From: Betaproteobacteria bacterium
GTDB taxonomy: Bacteria > Pseudomonadota > Gammaproteobacteria > Burkholderiales > Casimicrobiaceae
Direction: 5' to 3'
Assembly: GCA_005881895.1 (NCBI GenBank)
Contig: VBCG01000155.1
Span: forward strand, 1-32,611
DNA length: 32,611 nt
How positions within the stretch are numbered: the stretch's first letter is position 1; every line of letters begins with the position of its first letter. Shown here piece after piece: positions 1-8,276 of the stretch. The notes below the pieces were generated by a model, which ran no database searches, was not told the origin of the DNA, and worked only from the letters and a program-made list of their open reading frames with translations. A program made the translations under genes and the position numbers.

Positions 1-925
1 CAGCGTACGTCGTCACGCCGGTGCCGCCGCCGGCACCGGCGACGATCGTCGCCAGACCATCTCCCAGAAACGCTCGCCCGAGATAAGGGTCGAGATTTCG
101 TCCGGTCATCGCTGCAACGGCTTTGACGTGACCCAGATTTTCCGCGACCAGCACGATCGCGACGGGCACGATCAGCACGATCGCATTTCCATCGAAGACC
201 GGGGACGAAAGCTTTGGCAGTCCGATCCACGGCGCATTGACGACGGTAGAAAAATCAATCGGCTTGCCCAACCCGGCGCCGTTGGTGAGCAATGCGTAGA
301 GCAGATAACCGATGATTCCGCCAACGAGGATCGGCAGCCGGCGCGCAAGGCCGGGCGCTCGCACTGCCACGAGGCCCACCGCGAGGATCGTCGCGATGCC
401 GATCCACGTGTCGAGCGAGTTTGCGGAGATTCCTTTCACGGCGATCGGCGCGAGATTGAGCCCGATCACGGCGACCACCGAGCCGGTCACGACCGGCGGC
501 ATCAGCCGCTCGATCCACTGATAGCCGACGAGCATGACGGCAACGCCGATCGCCGCGTAGAGCACGCCCGCGCTCACGATGCCGCCGAGCGCAACCGGGA
601 GGTTGGCGTTGAGCCCACTGCCTGCGTAGCCGGTCGCGGCGATTACGACGGCGATGAAGGAGAAGCTCGACCCGAGGTAACTCGGAACGCGTCCGCCGAC
701 GGCAACAAAAAATATCAGCGTGCCGATGCCCGAAAACAGGATCGCCACGTTGGGATCGAAGCCCATCAACAACGGCGCAAGCACGGTGGCGCCGAACATG
801 GCAACGACGTGCTGCAAGCCGAGCAGAACAGTCTGCGACGTCGGCAGGCGTTCGTCAGCCGCAATCACGCCGTCACGGCGCAGGGTCCAGCGAGGGAAAT
901 AGCCGGCAACGTCGTGCGGGTTCAT
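1..925 (-). CDS. NCS2 family uracil/pyrimidine permease (partial, C-terminus off the left edge)
   Basis: An open frame runs leftward from ATG 925-923 to the edge without a stop, giving 308 visible codons. GAGGA lies 5 nt before the ATG. The protein begins MNPHDVAGYFPRW and has many hydrophobic segments, including LLGLQHVVAMFGATVLAPLL near residue 35, the region conserved at the start of nucleobase:cation symporter-2 proteins. The last visible residues, GAGGGTGVTTYA, match the conserved glycine-rich segment of UraA/RutG-type permeases. The family imports uracil, pyrimidines or xanthine by proton symport in the inner membrane. Substrate cannot be fixed from this fragment; UraA/RutG-like is the closest resemblance. 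It is divergent from the SolA-like oxidase with 110 bp between them. Roughly the last quarter of the protein lies outside the window. Confidence 0.85.
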   Translation of the reverse strand, partial: MNPHDVAGYFPRWTLRRDGVIAADERLPTSQTVLLGLQHVVAMFGATVLAPLLMGFDPNVAILFSGIGTLIFFVAVGGRVPSYLGSSFSFIAVVIAATGYAGSGLNANLPVALGGIVSAGVLYAAIGVAVMLVGYQWIERLMPPVVTGSVVAVIGLNLAPIAVKGISANSLDTWIGIATILAVGLVAVRAPGLARRLPILVGGIIGYLLYALLTNGAGLGKPIDFSTVVNAPWIGLPKLSSPVFDGNAIVLIVPVAIVLVAENLGHVKAVAAMTGRNLDPYLGRAFLGDGLATIVAGAGGGTGVTTYA

Positions 926-1035
926 GATCGTCCTCGAGTAGGAGACGGCGCATTGAACACCGAAACGGGCGCGCTGTCAGCGAATTCGGTGACGCCCTTG
1001 ACCGACAAGCTGTGTACGATGGATATCGATACGCC

Positions 1036-2211
1036 ATGGATCAATTCGACACCATCGTTCTCGGCCTCGGCGCGGTCGGCAGCGCGGCCGTCTATCAGCT
1101 CGCTGCGCGAAAGCACAACGTCCTCGGCATCGATCAATTCTCGCCGCCGCACACGTACGGCTCATCGCACGGCGATACCCGCGTGACGCGGCTCGCCATC
1201 GGCGAAGGCGCGCAGTACACGCCGCTCGCCCTCCGATCGCAGGAGATCTGGCGCGACCTCGAGAAGCGGACCGACGCGTCGCTGCTGACGATAGACGGCT
1301 TGTTGATCATCTCCAGCGCCGCGAAGACATCGATCACGCACGTCGACAACTTCTTTGCCAACACGCTCGCGGCAGCGGAACAGTTTGGCATCGACCATGA
1401 AGTTTTGGATGCACCAGAGATCCGGCGCCGATTCCCTGCCTTCAACGTCGCTGATGATGAGGTCGGCTACTTCGAGCGCGACGCCGGCTTCTTGCGACCC
1501 GAAGAATGCATTCGGACACAGCTTGCATTGGCGCAGCAAGGCGGCGCAACGATTCATCGCGACGAAAAAGTGCTCAGGTTCGACGCATCGGATTCGGCCG
1601 TCACCGTGACGACCGATCAAGGCATGTACGCCTGCGGACACCTGATCGTGGCCGCCGGAGCGTGGCTGCCGCAGTTGGTCGGCCGCGACATCGCGAAGCT
1701 TTTCAGCGTCTACCGCCAGGTGCTCTACTGGTTCGATATTCAGGGCGACGCGAGCGCATTTGCGCCGCAGCGCTTTCCCGTTTTCATTTGGGAGTTGCAA
1801 GAGAAGCCGCAAGGCGTCTACGGCTTTCCGGCGATCGATGGGCCTGACGGCGGCATCAAGATCGCGACGGAAACATATGGTTCAACGACAACGTCGGAAA
1901 CCGCCGACCGCCGTGTTCTCCCCGAAGAAATCGCTGCGATGTACCGAGACTACGTCGCACCGTATATCGTCGGTGTCGCGAGCAGATGTCGCAGGACCGC
2001 GACGTGCCTCTACACGGTGACACCCGACTTCGGGTTCGTCATCGATCGGCACCCGCAGTCGAAGCGCGTGATCGTTGCGTCACCGTGCTCAGGTCATGGC
2101 TTCAAGCACTCCGCAGCGATAGGCGAAGCGCTTGCGCAGTGGATCGTCGACGGTCGCTCGCACATTGATCTCGGATCGTTCAATCTTCGCCGATTCCGGA
2201 TCGATTCTTGA
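1036..2211 (+). CDS. solA: FAD-dependent amine oxidase, SolA / monomeric sarcosine oxidase family
   Basis: The 391-residue protein opens with an FAD-binding Rossmann motif, GLGAVGSAAVYQLA, about 10 residues from the start. SSHGDTRVTR follows, a segment conserved in monomeric sarcosine oxidase and N-methyltryptophan oxidase. Near the C-terminus CLYTVTPD (Cys324) corresponds to the cysteine that covalently holds FAD in this family, and CSGHGFKHS follows. The expected reaction is oxidative demethylation of an N-methyl amino acid, giving formaldehyde and hydrogen peroxide, in the cytoplasm; the actual substrate is unknown. ATG 1036 places the Rossmann motif at the usual distance; a GTG at 1012 would add eight residues. 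It abuts the nfeD gene: its TGA ends at 2211 and the nfeD RBS starts at 2214. The gene symbol reflects family, not proven substrate. Confidence 0.85.
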   Translation: MDQFDTIVLGLGAVGSAAVYQLAARKHNVLGIDQFSPPHTYGSSHGDTRVTRLAIGEGAQYTPLALRSQEIWRDLEKRTDASLLTIDGLLIISSAAKTSITHVDNFFANTLAAAEQFGIDHEVLDAPEIRRRFPAFNVADDEVGYFERDAGFLRPEECIRTQLALAQQGGATIHRDEKVLRFDASDSAVTVTTDQGMYACGHLIVAAGAWLPQLVGRDIAKLFSVYRQVLYWFDIQGDASAFAPQRFPVFIWELQEKPQGVYGFPAIDGPDGGIKIATETYGSTTTSETADRRVLPEEIAAMYRDYVAPYIVGVASRCRRTATCLYTVTPDFGFVIDRHPQSKRVIVASPCSGHGFKHSAAIGEALAQWIVDGRSHIDLGSFNLRRFRIDS

Positions 2212-2222
2212 ACGGGAGGATA

Positions 2223-3617
2223 ATGGCCACCGGCAGAAGCGCTTGCATTTCCACGTCCGCACCGTTCGCGCTAGCCGTCGCCATGCTCCTTTCGCGACTC
2301 ATTGGTGTTCTCGTATTCGCGTCGACGCTCGCCGTCGCTGCGCCGCCGCCGGTATTGACGCTGTCGATCGACGGCGCGATCGGACCCGCAACCGTCGACT
2401 ATGTTCATCGCGGCCTCGCACGCGCGGCGAGCGACGGCGCACAACTGGTTGTGCTGACGCTCAACACGCCCGGTGGGCTCGATACGTCGATGCGGCGCAT
2501 CATCCAGGATATTCTGGCGTCCCCCGTTCCCGTCGCTGCATACGTTTCACCGTCTGGCGCACGCGCGGCGAGCGCCGGCGCCTTCATCTTGTATGCGTGT
2601 CATCTGGCAGCAATGGCGCCGGGCACCAATGTGGGTGCTGCATCACCTGTGCAGATCGGCATCGGCGGCACCGCACCGGAGCCGTCATCGGGCTCGGACG
2701 CCACGAAAAAGAAGGAGCCGGGCCCGACGAACACGCATGAGCGCAAAGCGTTTTTCGATGCTGCCGCGTACATCCGCAGCCTGGCGCAACTTCGCGGCCG
2801 CAATGCCGAATGGGGCGAAAAGGCCGTCCTCGAGGCAGCAAGTATTTCCGCGAACGAGGCGCGCGATCAGAAAGTGATCGAAGTGACCGCGTCCGACGTC
2901 ACCGACCTGCTGCGCCAGGTCGATGGCCGCAAGGTCATGGTTGCCAACGGCGAGCACACGCTGCAAACCGCCGGCGCCCCTGTCATCGCATTCGAGCCGG
3001 ATTGGCACGATCGGCTGCTTGCGGTCATCACCGATCCGAGCATGGCGCTGATCCTGATGATGCTCGGCATTTATGGTCTGTTGTTCGAGTTCGGCCATCC
3101 CGGATTGGTGTTTCCCGGTGTCGTCGGCGCTCTTTGCCTGCTGGTCGCGCTCTATTCTCTCCACATGCTGCCCGTCAACTATGCGGGTCTCGCGTTGATC
3201 GCCGTGGGAATCGCGTTCATCGTCGGCGAAGTATTCTTTCCATCGTACGGCTCATTGGGCGTTGGCGGCGTCATCGCGTTTGCCGTCGGCGCGCTGATGT
3301 TGATCGACACCGAGTTGCCGGGCTACGGCATCCCATGGCCGCTGATCGTGACGGTTGCCCTCGTCACGTTGGGGTTCATTCTCATCGTCGGCCGGATGGC
3401 GCTGCGCGCGCGCCGCGCACCGCTCGTGAGCGGCGTCCAATCGCTCGTCGGCGCGGACGGCGAGATGGTCGAGGATTCCGACGAAATCGGTTGGGCGAAC
3501 ATCCGCGGCGAGACGTGGAAGGTGCGGACGTCCAGTCATCTCGCTCGAGGCCAGAAGATCCGCGTCGTTGCGGTCGATGGCATGTTGCCGCGCGTCGCGC
3601 CCGCCGAAGGAGCTTGA
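2223..3617 (+). CDS. nfeD: NfeD family membrane-bound serine protease (ClpP-class)
   Basis: The 464-residue protein has an N-terminal export signal, a ClpP/crotonase-like protease domain (about residues 45-240), several membrane segments (about 265-390) and a C-terminal NfeD OB-fold. The ClpP part shows [17 protein letters not shown] and [11 protein letters not shown]; Ser117 in AASAG is the expected nucleophile. In characterised relatives a Ser-Lys dyad cleaves the C-terminal tail of a partner stomatin. The next gene is indeed a stomatin/slipin, starting 1 nt after this stop, so the two form the classic pair. ATG 2223 follows GGAGGA closely; ATG 2283 is an alternative that would leave a compact signal peptide ([20 protein letters not shown]). 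The partner gene is broken, so the function here may be compromised. Confidence 0.88.
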   Translation: MATGRSACISTSAPFALAVAMLLSRLIGVLVFASTLAVAAPPPVLTLSIDGAIGPATVDYVHRGLARAASDGAQLVVLTLNTPGGLDTSMRRIIQDILASPVPVAAYVSPSGARAASAGAFILYACHLAAMAPGTNVGAASPVQIGIGGTAPEPSSGSDATKKKEPGPTNTHERKAFFDAAAYIRSLAQLRGRNAEWGEKAVLEAASISANEARDQKVIEVTASDVTDLLRQVDGRKVMVANGEHTLQTAGAPVIAFEPDWHDRLLAVITDPSMALILMMLGIYGLLFEFGHPGLVFPGVVGALCLLVALYSLHMLPVNYAGLALIAVGIAFIVGEVFFPSYGSLGVGGVIAFAVGALMLIDTELPGYGIPWPLIVTVALVTLGFILIVGRMALRARRAPLVSGVQSLVGADGEMVEDSDEIGWANIRGETWKVRTSSHLARGQKIRVVAVDGMLPRVAPAEGA

Positions 3618-3618
3618 G

Positions 3619-4370
3619 ATGGCCCTTATCCCGCCGCTGATCCTGGTCGTCATCATCGTCGTACTCGTCGCGTCGTCGCTGCGCATTCTGCGCGAATACG
3701 AGCGCGGTGTTGTCTTCCAATTGGGCCGATTCTGGAAGGTCAAGGGTCCGGGACTGGTCATCCTTGTGCCGTTCATCCAGCAGATGGTGCGCGTCGAATT
3801 GCGCACCGTCGTGCTCGATGTGCCGAGCCAGGACGTGATCACGCGCGACAACGTCTCGGTCAAGGTCAACGCTGTCGTCTATTTCCGCATCGTCGATCCG
3901 CAGAAGTCGATCATCGAAGTGCGACGAGCCAGCTCGCGCAGACGACGTTGCGCTCGGTGCTCGGCAAGCACGCTTTGGACGAGATGCTCTCCGAGCGTGA
4001 AAAGCTCAATCTCGACATCCAGCAAGCGCTGGACACGCAAACGTTGTCATGGGGCATCAAGGTCGCGAACGTCGAAATCAAGCACGTCGATATCAACGAG
4101 TCGATGATCCGCGCGATCGCCCGGCAAGCGGAGGCCGAACGGGAGCGGCGCGCCAAAGTGATCCACGCCGATGGTGAGTTCCAGGCGGCGCAGAAGCTCC
4201 TCGAAGCCGCGCAGGTGCTGTCGCAGCAGCCACTGGCGATTCAGCTCCGCTACCTGGAGACGTTGACGGTCATTGCCGCCGACAAGAATTCCACGATCGT
4301 CTTTCCGTTGCCGATGGACATCATTCAGCCGCTGCTGAACGCGCTGCCCAAGAGCCGGCCAGCGGAGTGA
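3619..4370 (+). pseudogene. Stomatin/slipin (SPFH/band 7) gene, frameshifted
   Basis: Codons from ATG 3619 (with GGAG about 6 nt upstream) encode an N-terminal membrane segment and the first half of an SPFH domain: [20 protein letters not shown], then [16 protein letters not shown]. After position 3921 the frame is lost. The family sequence resumes one frame over at 3924 with [20 protein letters not shown] and continues to a normal C-terminus ending at 4370. Slipins usually have about six residues (of the type ENFRYA) between these parts, where only 2 nt remain, so about 16 nt appear to be missing. Restoring them would give about 255 residues, normal for the family. As it stands the first frame reads on to a stop at 4107 (162 residues). 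It is adjacent to nfeD, its usual partner. It may be a true pseudogene or an assembly error. Confidence 0.8.
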
Positions 4371-4423
4371 TCACCGGCGTCATTCGATGATTTGATGATT
4401 GCCATCGCGCCGTCCTGACCCCG

Positions 4424-4780
4424 ATGCCGCGATCGTCGGCGACCATTCAATTTCGCGTCCGCATCACCAAAGGCGACGACATCGCCATCGGTCCGGGCAA
4501 GGTCGATTTGCTCGAAGCGATCGCAGCGACAGGATCAATCACCGCCGCGGCGAAAAGGCTCGGGATGTCGTATCGACGCGCGTGGATGCTCGTCGACACG
4601 ATGAACCGTTGCTTCAAGACTCCGATCGTCGAGGCGGAAGCCGGCGGCAAACGCGGTGGCGGAACGCGGCTTACGACGACGGGTCGGCACGTGGTCCGGC
4701 TCTATCGCTCCATCGAGCGAAAAGCGGCGAAAGCGGGAATCGCCGATCTCGCCGATCTGGCGAAACTGATCATCGGCTGA
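4424..4780 (+). CDS. modE: ModE-type molybdate regulator, N-terminal winged-helix domain only
   Basis: The 118-residue protein matches the DNA-binding half of ModE. A LysR-like winged helix spans about residues 25-90, with LLEAIAATGSITAAAKRLG, MSYRRAWMLVDTMNR and the basic GGKRGGGTRLTTTG wing. Full ModE (about 260 residues) carries two C-terminal Mop/TOBE domains that bind molybdate; these are absent here, and the stop follows AKLIIG. It lies directly upstream of modABC and a ModE-like operator sits before modA, so it is the obvious candidate to bind there. How it senses molybdate without Mop domains is unclear. HTH-only ModE proteins are known in other bacteria. ATG 4424 is the first plausible start; 53 bp separate it from the slipin remnant. 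Confidence 0.88.
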   Translation: MPRSSATIQFRVRITKGDDIAIGPGKVDLLEAIAATGSITAAAKRLGMSYRRAWMLVDTMNRCFKTPIVEAEAGGKRGGGTRLTTTGRHVVRLYRSIERKAAKAGIADLADLAKLIIG

Positions 4781-4817
4781 CGATTCGCGGTACTCGGAAG
4801 GACGACCGCGTATGACG

Positions 4818-4847
4818 TTGGCATGGGCTTCGTTTCTGCGCTATAGT
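4818..4847 (+). promoter_or_regulatory. Sigma-70-like promoter of modABC
   Basis: TTGGCA (4818-4823) and TATAGT (4842-4847) each match the -35 and -10 consensus at 5 of 6 positions, with an 18-bp spacer. Transcription would start near 4854, right at the edge of the ModE-like operator. The promoter lies between modE and modA, so modABC can be transcribed separately from modE. Confidence 0.6.
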
Positions 4848-4855
4848 TGGGGGTG

Positions 4856-4879
4856 CGCAATATACCGCCGTATATGGCG
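4856..4879 (+). promoter_or_regulatory. ModE-type operator (inverted repeat) at modA
   Basis: The site reads CGCA-ATATA (4856-4864), a 6-bp spacer CCGCCG (4865-4870), then TATAT-GGCG (4871-4879). The ATATA/TATAT arms are perfectly inverted and are flanked by CGC/GCG. This closely follows the known ModE box, CGnTATATA-N6-TATATAnCG. It begins at the predicted transcription start, as in the E. coli mod operon, and covers the likely modA start codon (4874). Binding of a ModE-type repressor here would block modABC when molybdate is plentiful. Confidence 0.72.
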
Positions 4880-5653
4880 AGGCCCGTCACGGCGCGATGG
4901 GCGATATGCATTCTGGTGTTTGCCATCGCGGCGCCGCTCATTCTTGCCAGCGCGTCGCCGGCGAGTGGCGCTGAATTGGTGGTCTCCGCCGCGGCGAGCT
5001 TGACGAACGCCTTCCGCGACATCGGCAAGGTATTCGAAGCGAAGCATGTGGGTAGCCGCGTCGTATTCAATTTCGCCGCAACCGACGTCTTGCTCGCGCA
5101 AATTGCCAAGGGCGCGCCCGCCGACGTCTTTGCCGCGGCCGATGAGCATGCGATGGACCGGGCCGAACGCGAAGGACTGCTCCTGGACGGATCGCGCCGC
5201 GATTTTGCCGGCAATCGACTCGTGCTGATCGTGCCGGTCGGTCGTCAACAAATGTCGAGCCTCGGCGAACTCGCGCTGCCGCCCTTTGGTCGGATCGCGA
5301 TGGGCAGTCCACGTACCGTTCCGGCCGGCCGTTATGCCAAAGCAGCGCTGGTCCGCGCACAACTATGGGACAGGATCGAGCCGAGATGCGTCTTTGCGTT
5401 GAACGTGCGGCAGGTGCTCGATTACGTCGCTCGCGAAGAAGCGGACGCCGGTTTTGTCTACGCGACCGACGCTGCCGTCATGGGTGGCAAGGTCAAGATC
5501 GCGATCGAGGTTTCTACCCCGATGCCTGTTCGCTACCCGGTGGCGATCCTGCGAGGCAGTCGCTACACCGACGAAGCACGCGCGTTTGTCGCCCTGCTCG
5601 GCAGCGAAGCAGCAAGAAAGATTCTCGCTTCCTACGGCTTTGCTTCGCCCTGA
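4874..5653 (+). CDS. modA: Molybdate ABC transporter, periplasmic binding protein
   Basis: The 259-residue protein has a signal peptide (MARPVTARWAICILVFAIAA, with likely cleavage near ASPASGA) followed by the ModA start ELVVSAAASLTNAFRDIGK. The serines in AAASL and the FAATDVLLAQIAKGAPADVFAAAD stretch are the oxyanion-binding signatures of ModA. Other family segments include GSPRTVPAGRYAKAAL and DAGFVYATDA. It binds molybdate or tungstate in the periplasm and delivers it to ModBC. Start choice is uncertain: ATG 4874 gives a normal signal peptide but has no clear Shine-Dalgarno and lies inside the operator; GTG 4853 and TTG 4847 are in-frame upstream alternatives. modB starts 4 nt after the stop. 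Confidence 0.9.
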   Translation: MARPVTARWAICILVFAIAAPLILASASPASGAELVVSAAASLTNAFRDIGKVFEAKHVGSRVVFNFAATDVLLAQIAKGAPADVFAAADEHAMDRAEREGLLLDGSRRDFAGNRLVLIVPVGRQQMSSLGELALPPFGRIAMGSPRTVPAGRYAKAALVRAQLWDRIEPRCVFALNVRQVLDYVAREEADAGFVYATDAAVMGGKVKIAIEVSTPMPVRYPVAILRGSRYTDEARAFVALLGSEAARKILASYGFASP

Positions 5654-5657
5654 TGCC

Positions 5658-6338
5658 ATGTCTTCCGTACTGATCCCGCTGTTGCTGACGCTCAAAGTCG
5701 CGGTTTGCGCGACGCTGATCGCCGGCGTGCTCGGCATCGGCGCCGGCTACTGGCTCGCTCGCACGCGAATGCCGGGACGCGATACCGCGGACGCGCTGTT
5801 GATCCTTCCGCTCGTGTTGCCACCAACCGTGCTCGGCTACTACCTGCTCGTTGCGTTCGGGCGCAGCAGCGCTTTCGGAGCATGGCTCGAGGGAACCCTC
5901 GGCATCCATTTGGTCTTCACATGGGAAGGCGCCGCGCTAGCCGCAGCGATCGTCGCATTTCCGCTGGTATTCAAGGCGTCGCGAGCCGCATTCGAAGCGG
6001 TCGATCCGACGCTCGAACAGGCGGGTCGCTCGCTTGGTTACAACGGCTGGACCGTCTTCAGCCGTGTGACACTGCCGCTCGCCTGGCGCGGCGTCATCGC
6101 CGGAGCGATGCTGGCCTTCGCGCGCGCGATGGGCGAATTCGGCGCGACGCTGATGGTCGCCGGCAACATTCCCGGACGTACGCAGACCGTCTCGATCGCG
6201 ATCTACGAAGCGGTGAACGCGGGCGACGACACGCTGGCCGGCGCGCTTGTCGTCATCGTTTCGCTGGTCTGCGTCTCGCTGCTGATCGCCGCAAATCTGT
6301 TCGCACGGCGCGGCCACATGCGCATCGCCCCGGTGTAA
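5658..6338 (+). CDS. modB: Molybdate ABC transporter, permease subunit
   Basis: The 226-residue protein is almost entirely hydrophobic with about five or six membrane segments, the usual ModB size. The cytoplasmic EAA loop that docks on the ATPase is visible as EAVDPTLEQAGRSLGYNGW followed by RVTLPLAWRGVIAG. FARAMGEFGATLMVAGNIPG is a strong ModB signature near the C-terminus. It forms the inner-membrane channel for molybdate received from ModA. ATG 5658 lies 4 nt after the modA stop, and modC begins 2 nt after this stop, so the three are one transcriptional unit. Confidence 0.92.
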   Translation: MSSVLIPLLLTLKVAVCATLIAGVLGIGAGYWLARTRMPGRDTADALLILPLVLPPTVLGYYLLVAFGRSSAFGAWLEGTLGIHLVFTWEGAALAAAIVAFPLVFKASRAAFEAVDPTLEQAGRSLGYNGWTVFSRVTLPLAWRGVIAGAMLAFARAMGEFGATLMVAGNIPGRTQTVSIAIYEAVNAGDDTLAGALVVIVSLVCVSLLIAANLFARRGHMRIAPV

Positions 6339-6340
6339 CG

Positions 6341-7099
6341 ATGCACATCGACGTCCACATCGAAAAGCAAGTCCGGGCGGCCCGCCGGCGGTTCGATCTC
6401 TCGGTCCAGTTCTCCGCGGACACCACGCGCCTCGCGCTCTACGGTCCATCAGGCGCCGGCAAGACGCTGACGCTGCAGATGCTGGCGGGGCTCGTGCGGC
6501 CCGCCAAAGGCCGCATCGTCGTCGACGGCAAGACCTGGTTCGACTCGAATCGCGGCATCGACGTGCCGCCGCGCGATCGCCGCGTCGGCTATGTATTCCA
6601 GGACTACGCGTTGTTTCCCCACTGGACGGTCGCACAAAACGTCAGCGGCGCGTTTGCGCGCGGTTGGCCGCGACCGTTGAGCGCGTCGCAAGCGCGTCGC
6701 GTTGAACGCGTGCTGCTTTCGTTCGATTTGAGCGATATCCGGGACAGCTACCCGTCGCAACTTTCCGGCGGTCAGCGGCAGCGCACGGCTGTCGCGCGCG
6801 CGCTCGTCGGGCGCCCGCGGGTCTTGCTGCTCGACGAGCCTTTTGCCGCGCTCGACGGCATGCTGAAGAACCGTCTTCGCGCCGAGCTTCTGGCGATCCA
6901 GGCGCACTATGAAATCCCGATGATTCTGATCACCCACGATCCCGACGATCTCGCTGCATGCGCCGACGTTGTCGTCTCGCTCGACGCCGGACGTGTCATT
7001 GATGTCGCCATCGGAAATCGGCCCGCGCCGCAATCGTCGGCTCCATTCGCGCCGCCCGCAGCCAACAGTCTCGTCGCGCACGACGCAATGCAGACCTGA
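6341..7099 (+). CDS. modC: Molybdate ABC transporter, ATP-binding subunit lacking the Mop/TOBE domain
   Basis: The 252-residue ATPase shows Walker A GPSGAGKT (residues 35-42), a Q-loop (VFQDYALFP), the ABC signature LSGGQRQR, Walker B VLLLDEPFAALD and the switch histidine in ITHD. Typical ModC proteins are about 350 residues because of a C-terminal Mop/TOBE molybdate-binding domain. Here the protein ends soon after the nucleotide-binding domain with a low-complexity proline/alanine tail, so that domain is missing. It powers molybdate uptake with ModA and ModB. Assignment to Mo rather than sulfate rests on the modA-modB context. ATG 6341 immediately follows the modB stop. Confidence 0.88.
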   Translation: MHIDVHIEKQVRAARRRFDLSVQFSADTTRLALYGPSGAGKTLTLQMLAGLVRPAKGRIVVDGKTWFDSNRGIDVPPRDRRVGYVFQDYALFPHWTVAQNVSGAFARGWPRPLSASQARRVERVLLSFDLSDIRDSYPSQLSGGQRQRTAVARALVGRPRVLLLDEPFAALDGMLKNRLRAELLAIQAHYEIPMILITHDPDDLAACADVVVSLDAGRVIDVAIGNRPAPQSSAPFAPPAANSLVAHDAMQT

Positions 7100-7175
7100 T
7101 TCGAAGCGGTCGCGTAATCGGTTAGCATGAGCGCCGCAAGCGTGGGGTTCAAATAACGCACCGGACCGATCATCC

Positions 7176-8117
7176 ATGGATTTCGCCTTCGTCGTCGATC
7201 CGCTGCCGCATCTCAAGGCGTACAAAGACTCGAGCGTGGCGATGATGCGCGCGCTCGCTGCGCGCGGTCATCGCATCTTCGCGATCATGCAGCAGGACGT
7301 GTACTGGGAGGACGGCGTCACGAGCGCGCGCGCGACACCGCTCACGCTCAAAAGCGACGACCACGACTGGTACGAAGCCGGCGAAGTCCAGGAACGCGCG
7401 CTCAAGGATTACGCGGCCGTCATCATGCGCAAGGATCCGCCGTTCGACATGGAATATGTCTATTCGACGTATCTGCTCGAGGCCGCCGAGCAAGAAGGTG
7501 CGCGCATTTTCAATCGACCGCGGGCGATCCGCGACTACAACGAAAAAATGGCGATTGCGCGGTTTCGCGATTTCATTGCGCCGACGATGGTGACGCGCGA
7601 CGGATCACGCGTCTCGGAATTCATCGACGAGCACGAGGACGTGATCGTCAAGCCGCTCGACGGCATGGGCGGCGTTTCTGTGTTCCGCGTCCGCGAAGGC
7701 GATCCCAACCGCAATGTCATCATCGAAACGGTCTCGCATCACGGCGCCCGCACGGTGATGGCGCAGCGCTATCTCCCTGAGATCATCGACGGCGACAAGC
7801 GGATCATCCTGATCGCCGGCGAAGTCGTGCCCTATTGTCTGGCTCGAATTCCGAAGCCCGGCGAGACGCGCGGCAACCTCGCCGTCGGCGGACGCGGCAT
7901 CGCGCGACCCTTGACCTCGCGCGATCGCGAAATCGGTGTGGCGCTTGCGCAGGACCTGTGGTCCGAAGGCATGCTCGTCGTCGGCCTCGACGTGATCGGC
8001 GATTACCTCACTGAGGTCAACGTTACGAGCCCGACTTGCTTTGTCGAGATCGCCGAGCAGTCGGGATTCGATGTCGGCGGCATGTTCGCGGACGCGCTGA
8101 TCGAGGGGATTGCGTAA
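7176..8117 (+). CDS. gshB: Glutathione synthetase
   Basis: The 313-residue protein has the length of proteobacterial GshB. It begins MDFAFVVDPLPHLKAYKDSS, where the DP-x-x-x-L-x-x-x-K-D-S pattern is characteristic. The ATP-grasp domain shows PRAIRDYNEKM, VKPLDGMGGVSVFRV (ATP-binding lysine and glycine-rich loop), AQRYLPEIIDGDKRI and the metal-binding end EVNVTSPTCFVEI. It joins gamma-glutamylcysteine and glycine to make glutathione in the cytoplasm. gshA is not in the window. In Betaproteobacteria gshB commonly precedes the EIIA-HPr-EI genes, as here. The 76 bp after modC contains no obvious terminator. Confidence 0.95.
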   Translation: MDFAFVVDPLPHLKAYKDSSVAMMRALAARGHRIFAIMQQDVYWEDGVTSARATPLTLKSDDHDWYEAGEVQERALKDYAAVIMRKDPPFDMEYVYSTYLLEAAEQEGARIFNRPRAIRDYNEKMAIARFRDFIAPTMVTRDGSRVSEFIDEHEDVIVKPLDGMGGVSVFRVREGDPNRNVIIETVSHHGARTVMAQRYLPEIIDGDKRIILIAGEVVPYCLARIPKPGETRGNLAVGGRGIARPLTSRDREIGVALAQDLWSEGMLVVGLDVIGDYLTEVNVTSPTCFVEIAEQSGFDVGGMFADALIEGIA

Positions 8118-8276
8118 TCATAAAATGCACGGTCGTCGGATAGAAAGTGAACGTTTACTCGCGAGGATCACAGCGCCCAGCATGGACGCACGACGCGAAT
8201 GGCTGTCAGCGGCTTCGCCGATCCGCGTGCTACTATGTCGAGCGAGACCGGTACTGGATCCCCGGCGGATCTTTCG

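Noticed and set aside
128-1186. Long plus-strand open frame (352 codons) near the left edge
   Set aside because: It is antisense to the NCS2 permease, whose translation has clear family motifs. The product is charged, repetitive and without recognisable domains, as expected for a shadow frame in GC-rich DNA.
2810-3640. 276-codon plus-strand frame inside nfeD
   Set aside because: Overlaps the well-supported nfeD frame and is extremely arginine-rich with no domain signature.
5705-6340. Upstream extension of modC covering modB
   Set aside because: The residues before ATG 6341 are arginine-rich and antagonistic to the clear ModB frame. modC begins at 6341, right after the modB stop.
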